DNA of 50,734 nucleotides, from NCBI GenBank assembly GCA_946407235.1, contig CAMJNF010000003.1:1-50734 (forward strand), in the 5' to 3' direction. Below the pieces are notes generated by a model. It was not told the DNA's origin and searched no databases. It saw only the letters and a program-made list of their open reading frames with translations. Shown in pieces: positions 1 through 8,376 of this stretch. Every line of letters begins with the position of its first letter. The stretch's first letter is position 1. Source of the DNA: an uncultured Fibrobacter sp. GTDB lineage: Bacteria; Fibrobacterota; Fibrobacteria; Fibrobacterales; Fibrobacteraceae. The position numbers and the translations under genes are program-made.

Positions 1-58
1 GGAGTTAGGAATTAGGAGTTAGGAATTAGGAGTTAGGAATTAGGAGTTAGGAATTTTA
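1..58. repeat. Tandem heptamer array (AGTTAGG/AATTAGG)
   Basis: The units AGTTAGG and AATTAGG alternate for eight copies, giving period 7 inside a 14-bp higher-order period, and the array probably continues left of the window. It belongs to the heptamer family found at about ten other places here. No gene overlaps it. Confidence 0.9.
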
Positions 59-103
59 ATTCCTTATTTCGACTTCATATTAAAAAAAGTTCCTTCCGTT
101 TTC

Positions 104-269
104 GTCATGCTGAGTTCGAAGAACGAAGCATCCAGTTATTTCTAGTGAATAATTTTACTGGATGGGGCTAAAGCCCCAACTCCTTGGCTCGGTTATGCCC
201 ATGCAAGCATGGTCGCAACACTCGCCTTCTGAGTTGTCTTCGACTCCACTTCGTTTCGTTCAGGATGAC
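104..269. repeat. Composite intergenic repeat island with inverted ends
   Basis: The left end reads GTCATGCTGAG followed by GAACGAAGCATCC. The right end, read on the other strand, begins GTCATCCTGAACGAA, so the ends form an imperfect inverted repeat about 165 bp apart. Inside is a small hairpin, GGGGC-TAAA-GCCCC. The GTCATxCTGA end resembles intergenic repeats common in many bacterial genomes. No coding potential was seen in 1-405. Confidence 0.6.
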
Positions 270-314
270 GCAAGAATAAATCCTAGGCTTGCTCAATTTC
301 TATTAACTTGAAGC

Positions 315-343
315 TTGGAACTCCGAGCTACATTTTGTATCTT
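315..343 (+). promoter_or_regulatory. Promoter of the GH30 gene
   Basis: A -35-like TTGGAA (315-320) is separated by exactly 17 bases from a -10-like TATCTT (338-343). Transcription would start near 350, giving a leader of about 55 bases. Confidence 0.6.
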
Positions 344-350
344 TCACTCT

Positions 351-390
351 CGGTGTATGGAAAAACCGGTGTAGGGATATATCCGGTGTA
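351..390 (+). promoter_or_regulatory. Three direct CGGTGTA repeats in the GH30 leader
   Basis: CGGTGTA occurs at 351-357, 367-373 and 384-390, spaced 16 and 17 bases apart, between the predicted transcription start and the Shine-Dalgarno AAGGAG. They could bind a regulator or form an RNA structure. The role is inferred only from repetition and position. Confidence 0.4.
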
Positions 391-405
391 ATTAAGGAGT
401 GAAAA

Positions 406-2553
406 ATGAAAAAATATTTGATTTCTACGGCGCTGCTCGCTGCTAGCGCATTTGCAGCAAGCGTGACGATCAATCCGGCCTCAACGGCCCAAAAGGTCAC
501 AGGTTTCGGTGGCGCCAGCGTTTATTACCAGAGTTGGATCAAGAATCTCCCCGCAGCAGATCAAGAAGCACTTTTCGACACCGCATTCACGGGTCTTAAC
601 ATTTCCTTGCTCCGCGTGGGAAACTGGTACCAGGACGAAGATATTACGAAAGTTCAGGACGACATCGACATTGTCAAGGCAGCAAAGACTCGCCTCGGCG
701 ACCACATGAAAATCCAGATGTCCAGCTGGTCTGCACCCGCAAAGCTCAAGCCGAGCGGCAACTTGAACGGTAAAATAAACGGTCAAAAGATCAAGAGCCA
801 AAATACCCTTAAGACCTCGAACAATGACCCGTATGGCAAATACGTCTACAGCGATTTCGCCAACTGGTGGAAGAAGAGCCTCGAAGCTTACAAGGCTGCC
901 GGCATCTCTCCGGACTACATTTCTCTCCAGAACGAACCGGACATGGAAGCCGATTACGAAGAAACACTCTTCGAACCCAAAGAAACCAATGAAATCGCAG
1001 GCTACAAGGAAGCCTTGAACGCCGTCTACGATGCCGTGAAGGGACAGACCAAGCTGATCGGCCCGGAACCGCTCGGCATTGGCTACAGCAACTTTGAAAA
1101 GTACGCCAAGGAACTCGATGCAAGTAAGCTCGACGGCTACTCCTACCACCTTTATCATGCCGGTGACGGAAACGACAACTCCGGCAACAACTACCTCGAT
1201 CCGGAAAACTTCCGCAAGCCGATGAAGGCTATCGCCGATGTCTACGGCAAGGGCGACAAGCCCATCATCATGACGGAATTCTGCCCGATGCTTGACGAAC
1301 CGCGCGAAAAGGACATGCTCGGTCTCGCTCAGATCATGCAGATCGGCTTTACCGATGGTCGCCTCTCCGGCTACATCGCCTGGCAGCTTTTCTGGGGTTA
1401 CCATTCCCAGATGATCGGCGTTTGCCCGGGTGCAGGTTGGGACCTCGATGGCAGCGGCAAATACGTTTGCGACGAAGCCGGTTTCAAGATTTTCCCGGAA
1501 TACCACGCCATGCGCCACTTTTCCAAGTTCGTGAATCCGGGTGCAAGCGTCATCGCCTCCTCGACTGCCGATGCAAACCTCAAGACGGTAGCCTTCCTCA
1601 GCGCAAACGGCGACTCGATTTCTACAGTTATCATCAATACGGGTAGCACCGCCATCCAGCTCGACAACCCGGCCATCGCAGGCTACGGCCTCATTACCGC
1701 CGTGCAGTCCAAGGAAAACGGCCTCAAGAGCAAGAACATTTCTGTTGCAGCATGCACCGTTCTTCCGGCCCGTTCCATCACGACACTCGTTTACAAGAAG
1801 GGCGCAGCCGCTTCCACTGTCGCAACATGCAAGGACGAAACAAGCGACTCCAGCTACGTCGAACCGATTATCGTTCCGACCGATGACGTCGTGATTGTCG
1901 ATTACACCGCAACGACCGATGTTTCTGGCTGGCAAGCCATGGATGACAAGCTCTCCGCAGTCTCCTACGGCACCACAGCTATTGACGGCATCGCCGGTTA
2001 CGCCAGCGTTCCGCTCGCCGGCTGCGACCAGTCCGAAGAAACCTGCGGTTACCAGAACCAGCTTTTGAACATCAGCGCCGAAGGCGCCAAGGCACTTGCC
2101 TCTTGCGCAAGCCTCGTCATCACAATGCGTAGCCAGGGCACTTCTGATGCTTACGTGAACGTGGGCGGTGCAGCAGGCGGCAGCTGGGTCGATTACGAAT
2201 ATGGCAAGCTCGCAGCAGGTTCCAAGTGGAGCGAAACTAAGGTTTCCCTCAAGAAAGAAGGCGAAAACGGTTCTACCGCCCTCACCTTCAATAGCGAATC
2301 TGCCGGAATTTACATCGCAAAGATTGTTGCCACAGGCTGCACTGGCACTGGATCGGCAATCAAGATGACCCGCCGCAGCACGATCAACAATAGCAAGGCC
2401 CAGACCATGATTTTCGACATGAACGGAAACCTTGTTTGGAAGGGTCTCAAGAGCGAAGCTCTTAACGAAAACGGAACGATTAAGCCAAGCCTCCGCCAAG
2501 GCGCCTATATCTTGAAAACATCTAACAGCGCTCAACGAGTTTTCAAGAAGTAA
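406..2553 (+). CDS. Secreted GH30-family glycoside hydrolase (xylanase-like) with C-terminal sandwich domain
   Basis: A 715-residue secreted enzyme. Signal peptide about 1-18, cut after AFA. Residues about 20-440 form the GH30 TIM barrel plus side beta-domain. The acid/base Glu177 lies in LQNEPD and the nucleophile Glu291 in IIMTEF, both typical of clan A. About 495-645 is a beta-sandwich resembling a carbohydrate-binding module (reads DYTATTDVSGW at its start). The last 60 residues (FDMNGNLVWKG, LRQGAYILK) look like the secretion/sorting tail of Fibrobacter and Bacteroidota exported enzymes. GH30 members cleave beta-1,4-xylan, glucuronoxylan or other beta-glycans; the exact substrate cannot be read here. 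The ATG has a strong AAGGAG. Monocistronic, with its own promoter and terminator. Confidence 0.88.
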   Translation: MKKYLISTALLAASAFAASVTINPASTAQKVTGFGGASVYYQSWIKNLPAADQEALFDTAFTGLNISLLRVGNWYQDEDITKVQDDIDIVKAAKTRLGDHMKIQMSSWSAPAKLKPSGNLNGKINGQKIKSQNTLKTSNNDPYGKYVYSDFANWWKKSLEAYKAAGISPDYISLQNEPDMEADYEETLFEPKETNEIAGYKEALNAVYDAVKGQTKLIGPEPLGIGYSNFEKYAKELDASKLDGYSYHLYHAGDGNDNSGNNYLDPENFRKPMKAIADVYGKGDKPIIMTEFCPMLDEPREKDMLGLAQIMQIGFTDGRLSGYIAWQLFWGYHSQMIGVCPGAGWDLDGSGKYVCDEAGFKIFPEYHAMRHFSKFVNPGASVIASSTADANLKTVAFLSANGDSISTVIINTGSTAIQLDNPAIAGYGLITAVQSKENGLKSKNISVAACTVLPARSITTLVYKKGAAASTVATCKDETSDSSYVEPIIVPTDDVVIVDYTATTDVSGWQAMDDKLSAVSYGTTAIDGIAGYASVPLAGCDQSEETCGYQNQLLNISAEGAKALASCASLVITMRSQGTSDAYVNVGGAAGGSWVDYEYGKLAAGSKWSETKVSLKKEGENGSTALTFNSESAGIYIAKIVATGCTGTGSAIKMTRRSTINNSKAQTMIFDMNGNLVWKGLKSEALNENGTIKPSLRQGAYILKTSNSAQRVFKK

Positions 2554-2605
2554 GTCTTAGCAGGCAGAACTTCTAGCTTAAGAATTCCAAGTTCAAAATC
2601 ATTGA

Positions 2606-2638
2606 AAAACGGCTCGCGAAAGCGGGCCGTTTCTATTT
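2606..2638 (+). terminator. Rho-independent terminator of the GH30 gene
   Basis: AAACGGCTCGC, a GAAA tetraloop, then GCGGGCCGTTT (one G-U pair) followed by CTATTT, about 55 bases after the stop codon. Confidence 0.75.
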
Positions 2639-2655
2639 AACATTCGCTTTTTTTC

Positions 2656-2694
2656 AAACGTAAAAGGCACCTGGTGGAGGACCCAGGTGCCTTT
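2656..2694 (-). terminator. Strong hairpin, probable terminator of the FISUMP lipoprotein gene
   Basis: A perfect 12-bp stem, AAAGGCACCTGG (2663-2674) with CCAGGTGCCTTT (2683-2694), around an 8-base loop. On the minus strand it is followed by a T-rich but interrupted tail. It lies 50 bases past the stop of the minus-strand gene. Confidence 0.6.
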
Positions 2695-2744
2695 GGAGCT
2701 ATTATGTAAAGTTTATTGATTCTGGTATCACCAGTTGATCGTCA

Positions 2745-4715
2745 TTATTCTTCTCCGGCAGGATTAGTTTCTGTCACGCAACGAACTGTAAATCCGTACA
2801 TTTCGTTAGTCGGCTTGACTTCAGCCTTATCCATAGCCGTGATCATCATACCATAAGCCTGCTCATCATCGGTCGTTGTTACAACTTCATCGCTAGACCA
2901 GAAGTAAGCGTACTTGTCGGAATTAACAACATTATTACCATTAACATTGTAGTATCCAACGTTCTTGAAATCGAAACCTATATCGGCGAAGCCTTTTTCA
3001 TTTTCAGGGCTTTCACCAGCAGCCTTCAACATTTCAAGTTCAGCCTTCGTCGGTAATCTCCAACCAGCAGGGCATGCTCCGCTTGTCTTGTCCTTTTCAA
3101 CAAGATCAAGGGCTTCAATTTCTTCTTCGGTCATAGTCGCTCTAAAGTCACCTATACCCATTGCGGAATTCCAAGTGTAATAGCGACCTTCAGCAGCTTC
3201 GTAGTTTTCAAAGACCTTCTCTTCGTAATTGACCTCACCCATGACCTGGTCAAGAGAACGACCATCATCATCCTTGTTGCTCTTGACCATCGGCAATCTG
3301 TATTCAAAGGCAAGGTTTTCGTTCATCCACCAGATATCGATACCTTCAATCTTTACATATTTATAGAGATGATTATCGCGGATATCGCAGAATTTCTCAG
3401 TATCGATATAGGTCTTAGAACCACACCACTTAGCCTTTGCACTACCTTGGTTACAAATCGTCTGGAGAGATTTGAGGCTGGCATAGAACTTCTTCAAGTC
3501 GACAACATCGAATCTTGCCGGAGTTTCTCCAATCAAGTTACCAAAGAGCGGTTCATCTCCTGCTGCAACTTGCGGAGCTTCGCTAGAAGATGATGAAGAT
3601 TCGAGCACCAAACCGAATTCGTCATACACTTCTTCAAGTGCTTCAAGCTGATCCTTGCAGTACGTATAGACAGAGTCGGTCTTTCCGTCAAATGCAAAGT
3701 CGCAGAACTGGTTCTGACCAAATTCCTTGCCTCCGCACTTCGGAGTCACGATGCCGTTCCAGCAGAATTCTCCGTCCTTAACAGCACGAGTGGTAACGTA
3801 TTCAAAATTACCGTTCTTCAGTTCCTTATATTCAGCGCACTTAGAAACAACCGCGCCATTTACACAAGCCTGAGAACTAATGGCATACGTTTTACCATCG
3901 CACTTGTCATAGAGTTTGCCGAGAACGCAGAACTTGACAGCCGGATCATAGGAGGCGTCACCGCACATAGCCTTGTAGAGAGTAATCGTATTAGCGTCAC
4001 CGCATTTCACTTCTACAATACCATCTTCCTTTTCCGTGGATACACAGTTTGTACCTGTAGCACCATTTTCAGCACTCCAGACAGTTCCGATGAGTTCATT
4101 ATTACAGAACATTTGGATACCGCTCTTACCAGTAACTTCATCGGTAACAGCCTTGGCACTACAACTTGTTCCATTATCACCATTCCAAACGGTTCCTGAT
4201 GTTCCGTCAGCACAGTCCATCTGGAGTCCCATTTTTCCAGCCTTATCCGCCGTTTCCTTGACGGTACACCCCTTACCATCGAGAATCGTGGATTCCTGAT
4301 CGCCACACTTGACGACAATACCGTATTCAGAGCGGTTCGTTGTGCAAGATGCTCCCGGAGCGCCATTTTTCAAGACACCCATTTCCTTGCCACCGCAAAA
4401 TACATTATAGCCATCCGTAATAGCTTCTACAGTACAGCTAGTACCCGTCTTACCGGTAGCACCCGTAGCGCCAGTTTTACCCGTAGCACCGGTTTTACCC
4501 GTAGCACCAGTTTTTCCATGTAACAACACACCTACAGAATCCCCTCCGCAAAGCACCTTATAGCCAGTGTTGTTCGTAAGCGACTGAACTTCGCAGCTTG
4601 TCCCATTCAAGCCATTAGTACCATTAACACCATCAGCCCCGTCTTCGCCAGAACACGCAGCCAGTCCAAGCATGAGAGCGGCACAGCCCGCTACTCCAAG
4701 GATTTTGTTATGCAT
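2745..4715 (-). CDS. FISUMP-domain lipoprotein with collagen-like Gly-X-Y stretches
   Basis: A 656-residue lipoprotein. ATG 4715 is chosen because AAGGGAGC precedes it and it starts a clean lipoprotein signal (lipobox LAAC, Cys about 21). Residues about 22-240 hold five or six modules of roughly 40 residues: a Gly-X-Y stretch (KTGATG repeated), then TSC, then about 15-20 residues, then a second Cys (often CGG). A Cys-rich middle follows (CGDASYDP, CDGKTY, CGGKEF), then a Ser run near 380, then a C-terminal FISUMP-type domain (about 445-656; WWMNENL, YYTWNSAM, CPAGWRLPT, WSSDE). FISUMP proteins are abundant in Fibrobacter and of unknown function, thought to be surface exposed. The Gly-X-Y stretches could form stalks (inference). 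Confidence 0.85.
   Translation of the reverse strand: MHNKILGVAGCAALMLGLAACSGEDGADGVNGTNGLNGTSCEVQSLTNNTGYKVLCGGDSVGVLLHGKTGATGKTGATGKTGATGATGKTGTSCTVEAITDGYNVFCGGKEMGVLKNGAPGASCTTNRSEYGIVVKCGDQESTILDGKGCTVKETADKAGKMGLQMDCADGTSGTVWNGDNGTSCSAKAVTDEVTGKSGIQMFCNNELIGTVWSAENGATGTNCVSTEKEDGIVEVKCGDANTITLYKAMCGDASYDPAVKFCVLGKLYDKCDGKTYAISSQACVNGAVVSKCAEYKELKNGNFEYVTTRAVKDGEFCWNGIVTPKCGGKEFGQNQFCDFAFDGKTDSVYTYCKDQLEALEEVYDEFGLVLESSSSSSEAPQVAAGDEPLFGNLIGETPARFDVVDLKKFYASLKSLQTICNQGSAKAKWCGSKTYIDTEKFCDIRDNHLYKYVKIEGIDIWWMNENLAFEYRLPMVKSNKDDDGRSLDQVMGEVNYEEKVFENYEAAEGRYYTWNSAMGIGDFRATMTEEEIEALDLVEKDKTSGACPAGWRLPTKAELEMLKAAGESPENEKGFADIGFDFKNVGYYNVNGNNVVNSDKYAYFWSSDEVVTTTDDEQAYGMMITAMDKAEVKPTNEMYGFTVRCVTETNPAGEE
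4440..4515 (-). repeat. In-gene minisatellite coding Lys-Thr-Gly-Ala-Thr-Gly
   Basis: About four imperfect 18-bp units encode KTGATG and its variants inside the FISUMP lipoprotein. Copy number can change in multiples of 18 without breaking the frame, so the collagen-like stalk could vary in length between strains (inference). Confidence 0.75.
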
Positions 4716-4748
4716 AATTTGCTCCCTTGTTAATTTTCTCCAATCTTC

Positions 4749-4843
4749 GTGAATTACATTCACAAATCAAAGTTTACATTAATTTTACGAAAATAGTTAA
4801 CAAAAGCTTACAATAATTATACCAACTTGGAATATTATTTCAA
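4749..4843 (-). promoter_or_regulatory. Promoter and leader palindrome of the FISUMP lipoprotein gene
   Basis: On the minus strand, TTGAAA (4843-4838) and TATAAT (4821-4816) are 16 bases apart, giving a leader of about 95 bases. The leader holds a perfect inverted repeat, GTGAAT-N3-ATTCAC (4749-4763). It resembles a CRP-type site but has a 7-base centre, so the regulator is not named. Confidence 0.6.
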
Positions 4844-4880
4844 AAATCTTTCAAAATAAATACAAAAAGCTTTCGATTGT

Positions 4881-4970
4881 AAAAAAAAATCCCACACTAG
4901 AGAAAAGTGCGGGATTTATAAAAGTGCGGGATTTATAAAAGTGCAGGATTTATAAAAGTGCAGGATTTAA
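4881..4970 (-). terminator. gpsA terminator with its 5' arm tandemly repeated four times
   Basis: On the minus strand the hairpin pairs AAATCCCGCACT (4917-4906) with AGTGTGGGATTT (4899-4888), one G-U pair, followed by a T run (4887-4881). The 5' arm is part of a 17-bp unit present four times in tandem (4903-4919, 4920-4936, 4937-4953, 4954-4970), the two units nearest gpsA carrying one C-to-T change on the minus strand. The 3' arm exists once. Confidence 0.8.
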
Positions 4971-4995
4971 AAAGAAATCCGTTTTTTAAATACGC

Positions 4996-6027
4996 TTAAG
5001 CCCAGTTTTCGGCCTTGAGTTCGCGGCCCCAGATTTCCTTGACCACGTCTTCGACCTTGCGGTTTTCGAACAACATCTGATAGACGGCTTCGACAATCGG
5101 CATTTCGACACCGAGCTTCTTGGCGAGCGCGCGTGTGCTGCGGCAAGTCGGGACACCTTCAGCAATCATCTTCATGCCAGCAAGCACCTGGTCGAGCGTT
5201 TCGCCCTTACCAATGTGTTCGCCCACATAGCGGTTACGGCTATGCTGGGAAAGGCAAGTCACAATGAGGTCTCCCATGCCGGCGAGACCTGCGAACGTTT
5301 CGGACTTTGCACCGAGAGCACGTCCCAAGCGGCACATTTCAGCCTGACCGCGAGTGAGGATTGCAGCGCGAGTGTTGTCGCCAATCTTGAACTTGCCGCC
5401 AGCTTCGAGGCCATAAAGTACACCGGAAGCAATGGCAATCACGTTCTTCACGGAACCGCAGAGTTCCACACCGACAATGTCGGTCGAAGTATAAACGCGA
5501 AGGTAAGAGCAGCTCATAGCCTTCTGCACAACCTTTGCAGAATCTTCGTTCACGCAAGCAGCGACAATGGCTGTCAGCACGTGGCGGCTCACTTCTTCGG
5601 CGTGAGACGGACCGCTAAAGGCGACCATTTTGTCTTCGGTAAGCCAAGGCACCTTTTCGAGGATGACTTCGCTCATAAGCTGGTCCGTGCCTTCGAGAAT
5701 ACCCTTTGTGGCGCAAACGACAATCGGTTCCTTGCCCTTTTCCGGAGTCCAAGAGCCAAGATTTGCAGCAACGCCTGCCATAAACTGCGACGGGACGACG
5801 ATAAGAACCATGTCGCAGCCTTCAAGAGCGGCGTGCATGTCAGTCGTGTATTTAAAATCAGCCGGGAAAATAACGCCAGGGAGCTTGTCCTTGTACTGGT
5901 GTTCGGTGGAGAGAAGGTCTACTTCTGCTTGAGAATTGGTCCAAAAAGTAAGTTCGTTCTTGTTCTCGTAAACAACTTGGCCAAGCGTAAGACCCCAGCC
6001 ACCGGTACCTAAAACTGTAACTTTCAT
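4996..6027 (-). CDS. gpsA: NAD(P)-dependent glycerol-3-phosphate dehydrogenase
   Basis: A 343-residue cytosolic enzyme reducing dihydroxyacetone phosphate to sn-glycerol-3-phosphate, the backbone for phospholipids. The N-terminal Rossmann motif VLGTGGWGLTLG follows a start at 6027, which has AGGA in good position. The catalytic-lysine segment reads GSVKNVIAIASG (about 195-206), and GLAGMGDLIVTC and NRYVG are typical C-domain motifs. Length is normal. It lies downstream of plsY, which uses acyl phosphate and the same glycerol phosphate, so the two act in successive steps. They are separated by 294 bp with repeats, and gpsA may have its own promoter there. Confidence 0.95.
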   Translation of the reverse strand: MKVTVLGTGGWGLTLGQVVYENKNELTFWTNSQAEVDLLSTEHQYKDKLPGVIFPADFKYTTDMHAALEGCDMVLIVVPSQFMAGVAANLGSWTPEKGKEPIVVCATKGILEGTDQLMSEVILEKVPWLTEDKMVAFSGPSHAEEVSRHVLTAIVAACVNEDSAKVVQKAMSCSYLRVYTSTDIVGVELCGSVKNVIAIASGVLYGLEAGGKFKIGDNTRAAILTRGQAEMCRLGRALGAKSETFAGLAGMGDLIVTCLSQHSRNRYVGEHIGKGETLDQVLAGMKMIAEGVPTCRSTRALAKKLGVEMPIVEAVYQMLFENRKVEDVVKEIWGRELKAENWA

Positions 6028-6037
6028 AATATCATTC

Positions 6038-6072
6038 CTAGTTAATAGTCTATAGTCATTAGTCAATGGTTA
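6038..6072. repeat. Heptamer array upstream of gpsA
   Basis: Units AGTTAAT, AGTCTAT, AGTCATT and AGTCAAT keep period 7 and match the AGTNNNN pattern of the family, though with different inner bases. It sits in the leader/promoter region of gpsA. The rest of 6073-6321 shows AT-rich sequence and one ATGACA hairpin, with no gene. Confidence 0.6.
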
Positions 6073-6221
6073 ACATTGCCAAAAATCATTGCCGCATATA
6101 ATCTATAATATTTTACGGAATTGCAGCCATCAATATTCAAAAAATGTAAGCACACATAGGCTCTTATCGCTGGCACCCCGTACTTGTTACAGGTTCACTC
6201 TTATGCAGTCCCGAAATGGTG

Positions 6222-6247
6222 ATGCCGGCACAAAGGCCGGCATGACA
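6222..6247. repeat. ATGACA-type hairpin repeat
   Basis: ATGCCGGC (6222-6229), a 6-base loop, GCCGGCAT (6236-6243), then GACA. One of four such REP-like hairpins in the window (also 16010, 21265, 49962). Confidence 0.75.
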
Positions 6248-6321
6248 ATGCAAACAATCCGTTCCTCAAAGCGAAGCGAGCTCAAAGGCACAACGTGCCG
6301 ACCCCATAGCCCACATCCTAC

Positions 6322-6990
6322 TTACTTCTTGCGTTTGGAGCCAAAGCCGTTTTCAGTGCCGTTAAGAAGGCGCTTGATGTTCGACTTGTGCTTCACAATG
6401 ACGAACACAGCGACAATCACAGCGAGAATCATCTGGCCGAGGTTGATGCTTTCGAAGTAGTATTCCGGGCAGAAATAACCGAACACAGAGAGTGCGCCGA
6501 GCAAACCGCAACCAAAGATGCTACCGACAGACACGTATTTCGTGGTGACCGTGAGGAGAATCCAGAGAGCAAATGCGCAAAGGACCGTGAGCGGGGAAAT
6601 TGCGAGGAACACGCCGAGGGCAGCGAGCACTCCCTTACCACCGCGGAAACCGGCAAAGCAAGTGAAGCTGTGACCAAGAATCACAAGAAGACCTGCAACG
6701 AGCGGCACCCATGCACTATAATCGGCGCCACCTGCAGCAACCTGGGCTTCGCACATTTTCTGAGCGATAAACGGTCCAAAGAAGCCCTTCAAAAGGTCTA
6801 AGAACACAACCGGGAGAGCAGGCTTCCAGCCGAGCACGCGGAATGTATTCGTGAGGCCCGCATTCTTGGAGCCATAGTCACGAATGTCAAAGTCCTTACC
6901 TTTCGCGAGTTTTGCGATCCATATGGCGCTGGGGATCGACCCCAGCAAGTACGCTATTGGAAGACTCAGTAAACTGTTCAAGTTCTTCAT
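6322..6990 (-). CDS. plsY: Acyl-phosphate:glycerol-3-phosphate acyltransferase
   Basis: A 222-residue inner-membrane enzyme making lysophosphatidic acid from acyl phosphate and glycerol-3-phosphate. The three PlsY motifs are visible: GSIPSA near residue 17, GSKNAGLTN near 40, and GHSFTCFAGFRGGKG near 106. About five hydrophobic helices and a basic C-terminus. The start at 6990 lies 95 bp inside the end of der in another frame. AAAGG abuts this ATG, so TTG at codon 4 is an alternative start. Translational coupling to der is likely. Confidence 0.93.
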   Translation of the reverse strand: MKNLNSLLSLPIAYLLGSIPSAIWIAKLAKGKDFDIRDYGSKNAGLTNTFRVLGWKPALPVVFLDLLKGFFGPFIAQKMCEAQVAAGGADYSAWVPLVAGLLVILGHSFTCFAGFRGGKGVLAALGVFLAISPLTVLCAFALWILLTVTTKYVSVGSIFGCGLLGALSVFGYFCPEYYFESINLGQMILAVIVAVFVIVKHKSNIKRLLNGTENGFGSKRKK

Positions 6991-8323
6991 CCTTTCTGAG
7001 AGTTAACTTTCTATCGAAATTCAAGCGGAGGGGTGCACCCTGCAACTGGAATTCATCATAAAACTTTTTGAGCAAGTAGCGCTTGTACGATTCATCGACA
7101 AGTTCCGGCGTGCGGGTTTCGATGTCAATGACCGGCGGTTCCACCATGATCTGGCAAGCGCGGGTAAGCATCACAACACGGCCATTGTGACTCGGAGGTG
7201 CTTTCTCCTGCAAGAAGTTTGCAAAGCTTTCAGCAACGCGGTCACGACCAAGCACGCGACGGCAGTTGGCATAGACAGTCTGGATTGCCTGAATCACGCG
7301 GCCAACACGCTGGCCTTCTTTTGCGCTGATTGAAAGAATCGGTACAAATTCAAGCATCGGTTCGCGTTCGAGAAGTTCCTTGACCATGTGGTCAAACGAC
7401 TTGTCGCTCTTGTTCGGGAGAATATCCCATTTGTTCAAAACCACAACGAGGCCCTTACCGGCCTTGCGGATTTCCGTAATGATGCGGTAGTCCTGGATTT
7501 CCATGCCGCGCGTGCAATCGACCACGAGCACAGACAAGTCGGAACGGCGAATACTTTCGAGCGTACGCATGTTGCTAAACACTTCGACTTCATCTTCGAC
7601 ACGAGCCTTTTTACGAAGGCCAGCGGTATCGGTGACTACAAACTTTTGTCCGTCAACGACAAAGTCACAGTCGATAGAGTCGCGAGTGGTTCCCGGAATA
7701 TCCGAAACAACGGCACGTTCTTCGTTCAACAAGCGGTTGAGGAGCGTGCTCTTGCCAGCGTTCGGGCGACCAAGAATCGCAAAACGCACTGGGCGTTCTT
7801 CGCGGCGTTCGCCACGCACCGGAGTCGGAAGCACGGAAACAACTTCATCCAAAAGCGAAAGGCAAGCATAACCAGTCAAAGCACTAATGGTGCGCGGCTG
7901 ACCAAAGCCGAGTTTGAGGAATTCGTAGCTTTCCTGGCGGTCGCCCTGCAATTCGCTCTTGTTCGCGACGAGGATGACCTTCTTGTCGAGCTTGCGGATG
8001 AGGCGTGCAAACTGCTGGTCAAGCTTGGTAATCCCCACGCGGATATCGACCATGAAAAGCACAAGATCGGCTTCGTTCACGGCGTTAAAAATCTGGGCAC
8101 GGACGCTATCGGCCAAGACGTCAATCGTATCGTCGGGCAAGAATCCACCCGTATCGACTACTGTAAATTCATGACCCTTGTAAATCGCATTCTGGTAATG
8201 ACGATCGCGAGTAACGCCATCGCGGTCACTCACCACGGCAGCACGGCGGCCAAGAATGCGGTTGAAGAGGGAGGACTTTCCAACGTTCGGACGTCCAATA
8301 ATGCAAACTATAGGTAATTTCAT
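6896..8323 (-). CDS. der: Ribosome-associated GTPase Der (EngA)
   Basis: A 475-residue double GTPase for 50S ribosome assembly. The first G domain has GRPNVGKSS at about 9-17 and NKSE; the second has GRPNAGKST near 185 and NKWD; then comes a KH-like domain ending GAPLRLNF. About 35 residues follow the usual family end (DEELEQF, HMDRKTRER), encoded over the start of plsY. ATG 8323 is preceded by TATATT with an 8-base gap and no Shine-Dalgarno, suggesting a leaderless mRNA. Confidence 0.95.
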   Translation of the reverse strand: MKLPIVCIIGRPNVGKSSLFNRILGRRAAVVSDRDGVTRDRHYQNAIYKGHEFTVVDTGGFLPDDTIDVLADSVRAQIFNAVNEADLVLFMVDIRVGITKLDQQFARLIRKLDKKVILVANKSELQGDRQESYEFLKLGFGQPRTISALTGYACLSLLDEVVSVLPTPVRGERREERPVRFAILGRPNAGKSTLLNRLLNEERAVVSDIPGTTRDSIDCDFVVDGQKFVVTDTAGLRKKARVEDEVEVFSNMRTLESIRRSDLSVLVVDCTRGMEIQDYRIITEIRKAGKGLVVVLNKWDILPNKSDKSFDHMVKELLEREPMLEFVPILSISAKEGQRVGRVIQAIQTVYANCRRVLGRDRVAESFANFLQEKAPPSHNGRVVMLTRACQIMVEPPVIDIETRTPELVDESYKRYLLKKFYDEFQLQGAPLRLNFDRKLTLRKDEELEQFTESSNSVLAGVDPQRHMDRKTRER

Positions 8324-8331
8324 CGGGCACA

Positions 8332-8337
8332 AATATA
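8332..8337 (-). promoter_or_regulatory. -10 box of der, leaderless type
   Basis: TATATT on the minus strand, 8 bases before ATG 8323, with no Shine-Dalgarno. Confidence 0.6.
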
Positions 8338-8376
8338 GAAATTGTGTCTAGGGGGTGGTAGCGCCTACGGCGCTTT

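Noticed and set aside
481-2535. 684-codon open frame on the minus strand across the GH30 gene
   Set aside because: It lies wholly antisense to a clear enzyme with both catalytic glutamates. Its product is Cys/Val-rich and resembles no family; it arises from the codon bias of the plus strand.
4749-4763. Palindrome as a CRP/FNR site
   Set aside because: The half-sites fit partly, but the centre is one base too long, so no regulator is named.
4903-4970. Four 17-bp repeats considered as a CRISPR array
   Set aside because: The units are directly joined without spacers, and one arm pairs to form a terminator.
7388-8317. Long plus-strand frame across der
   Set aside because: Antisense to a complete, conserved GTPase gene; no ribosome binding site.
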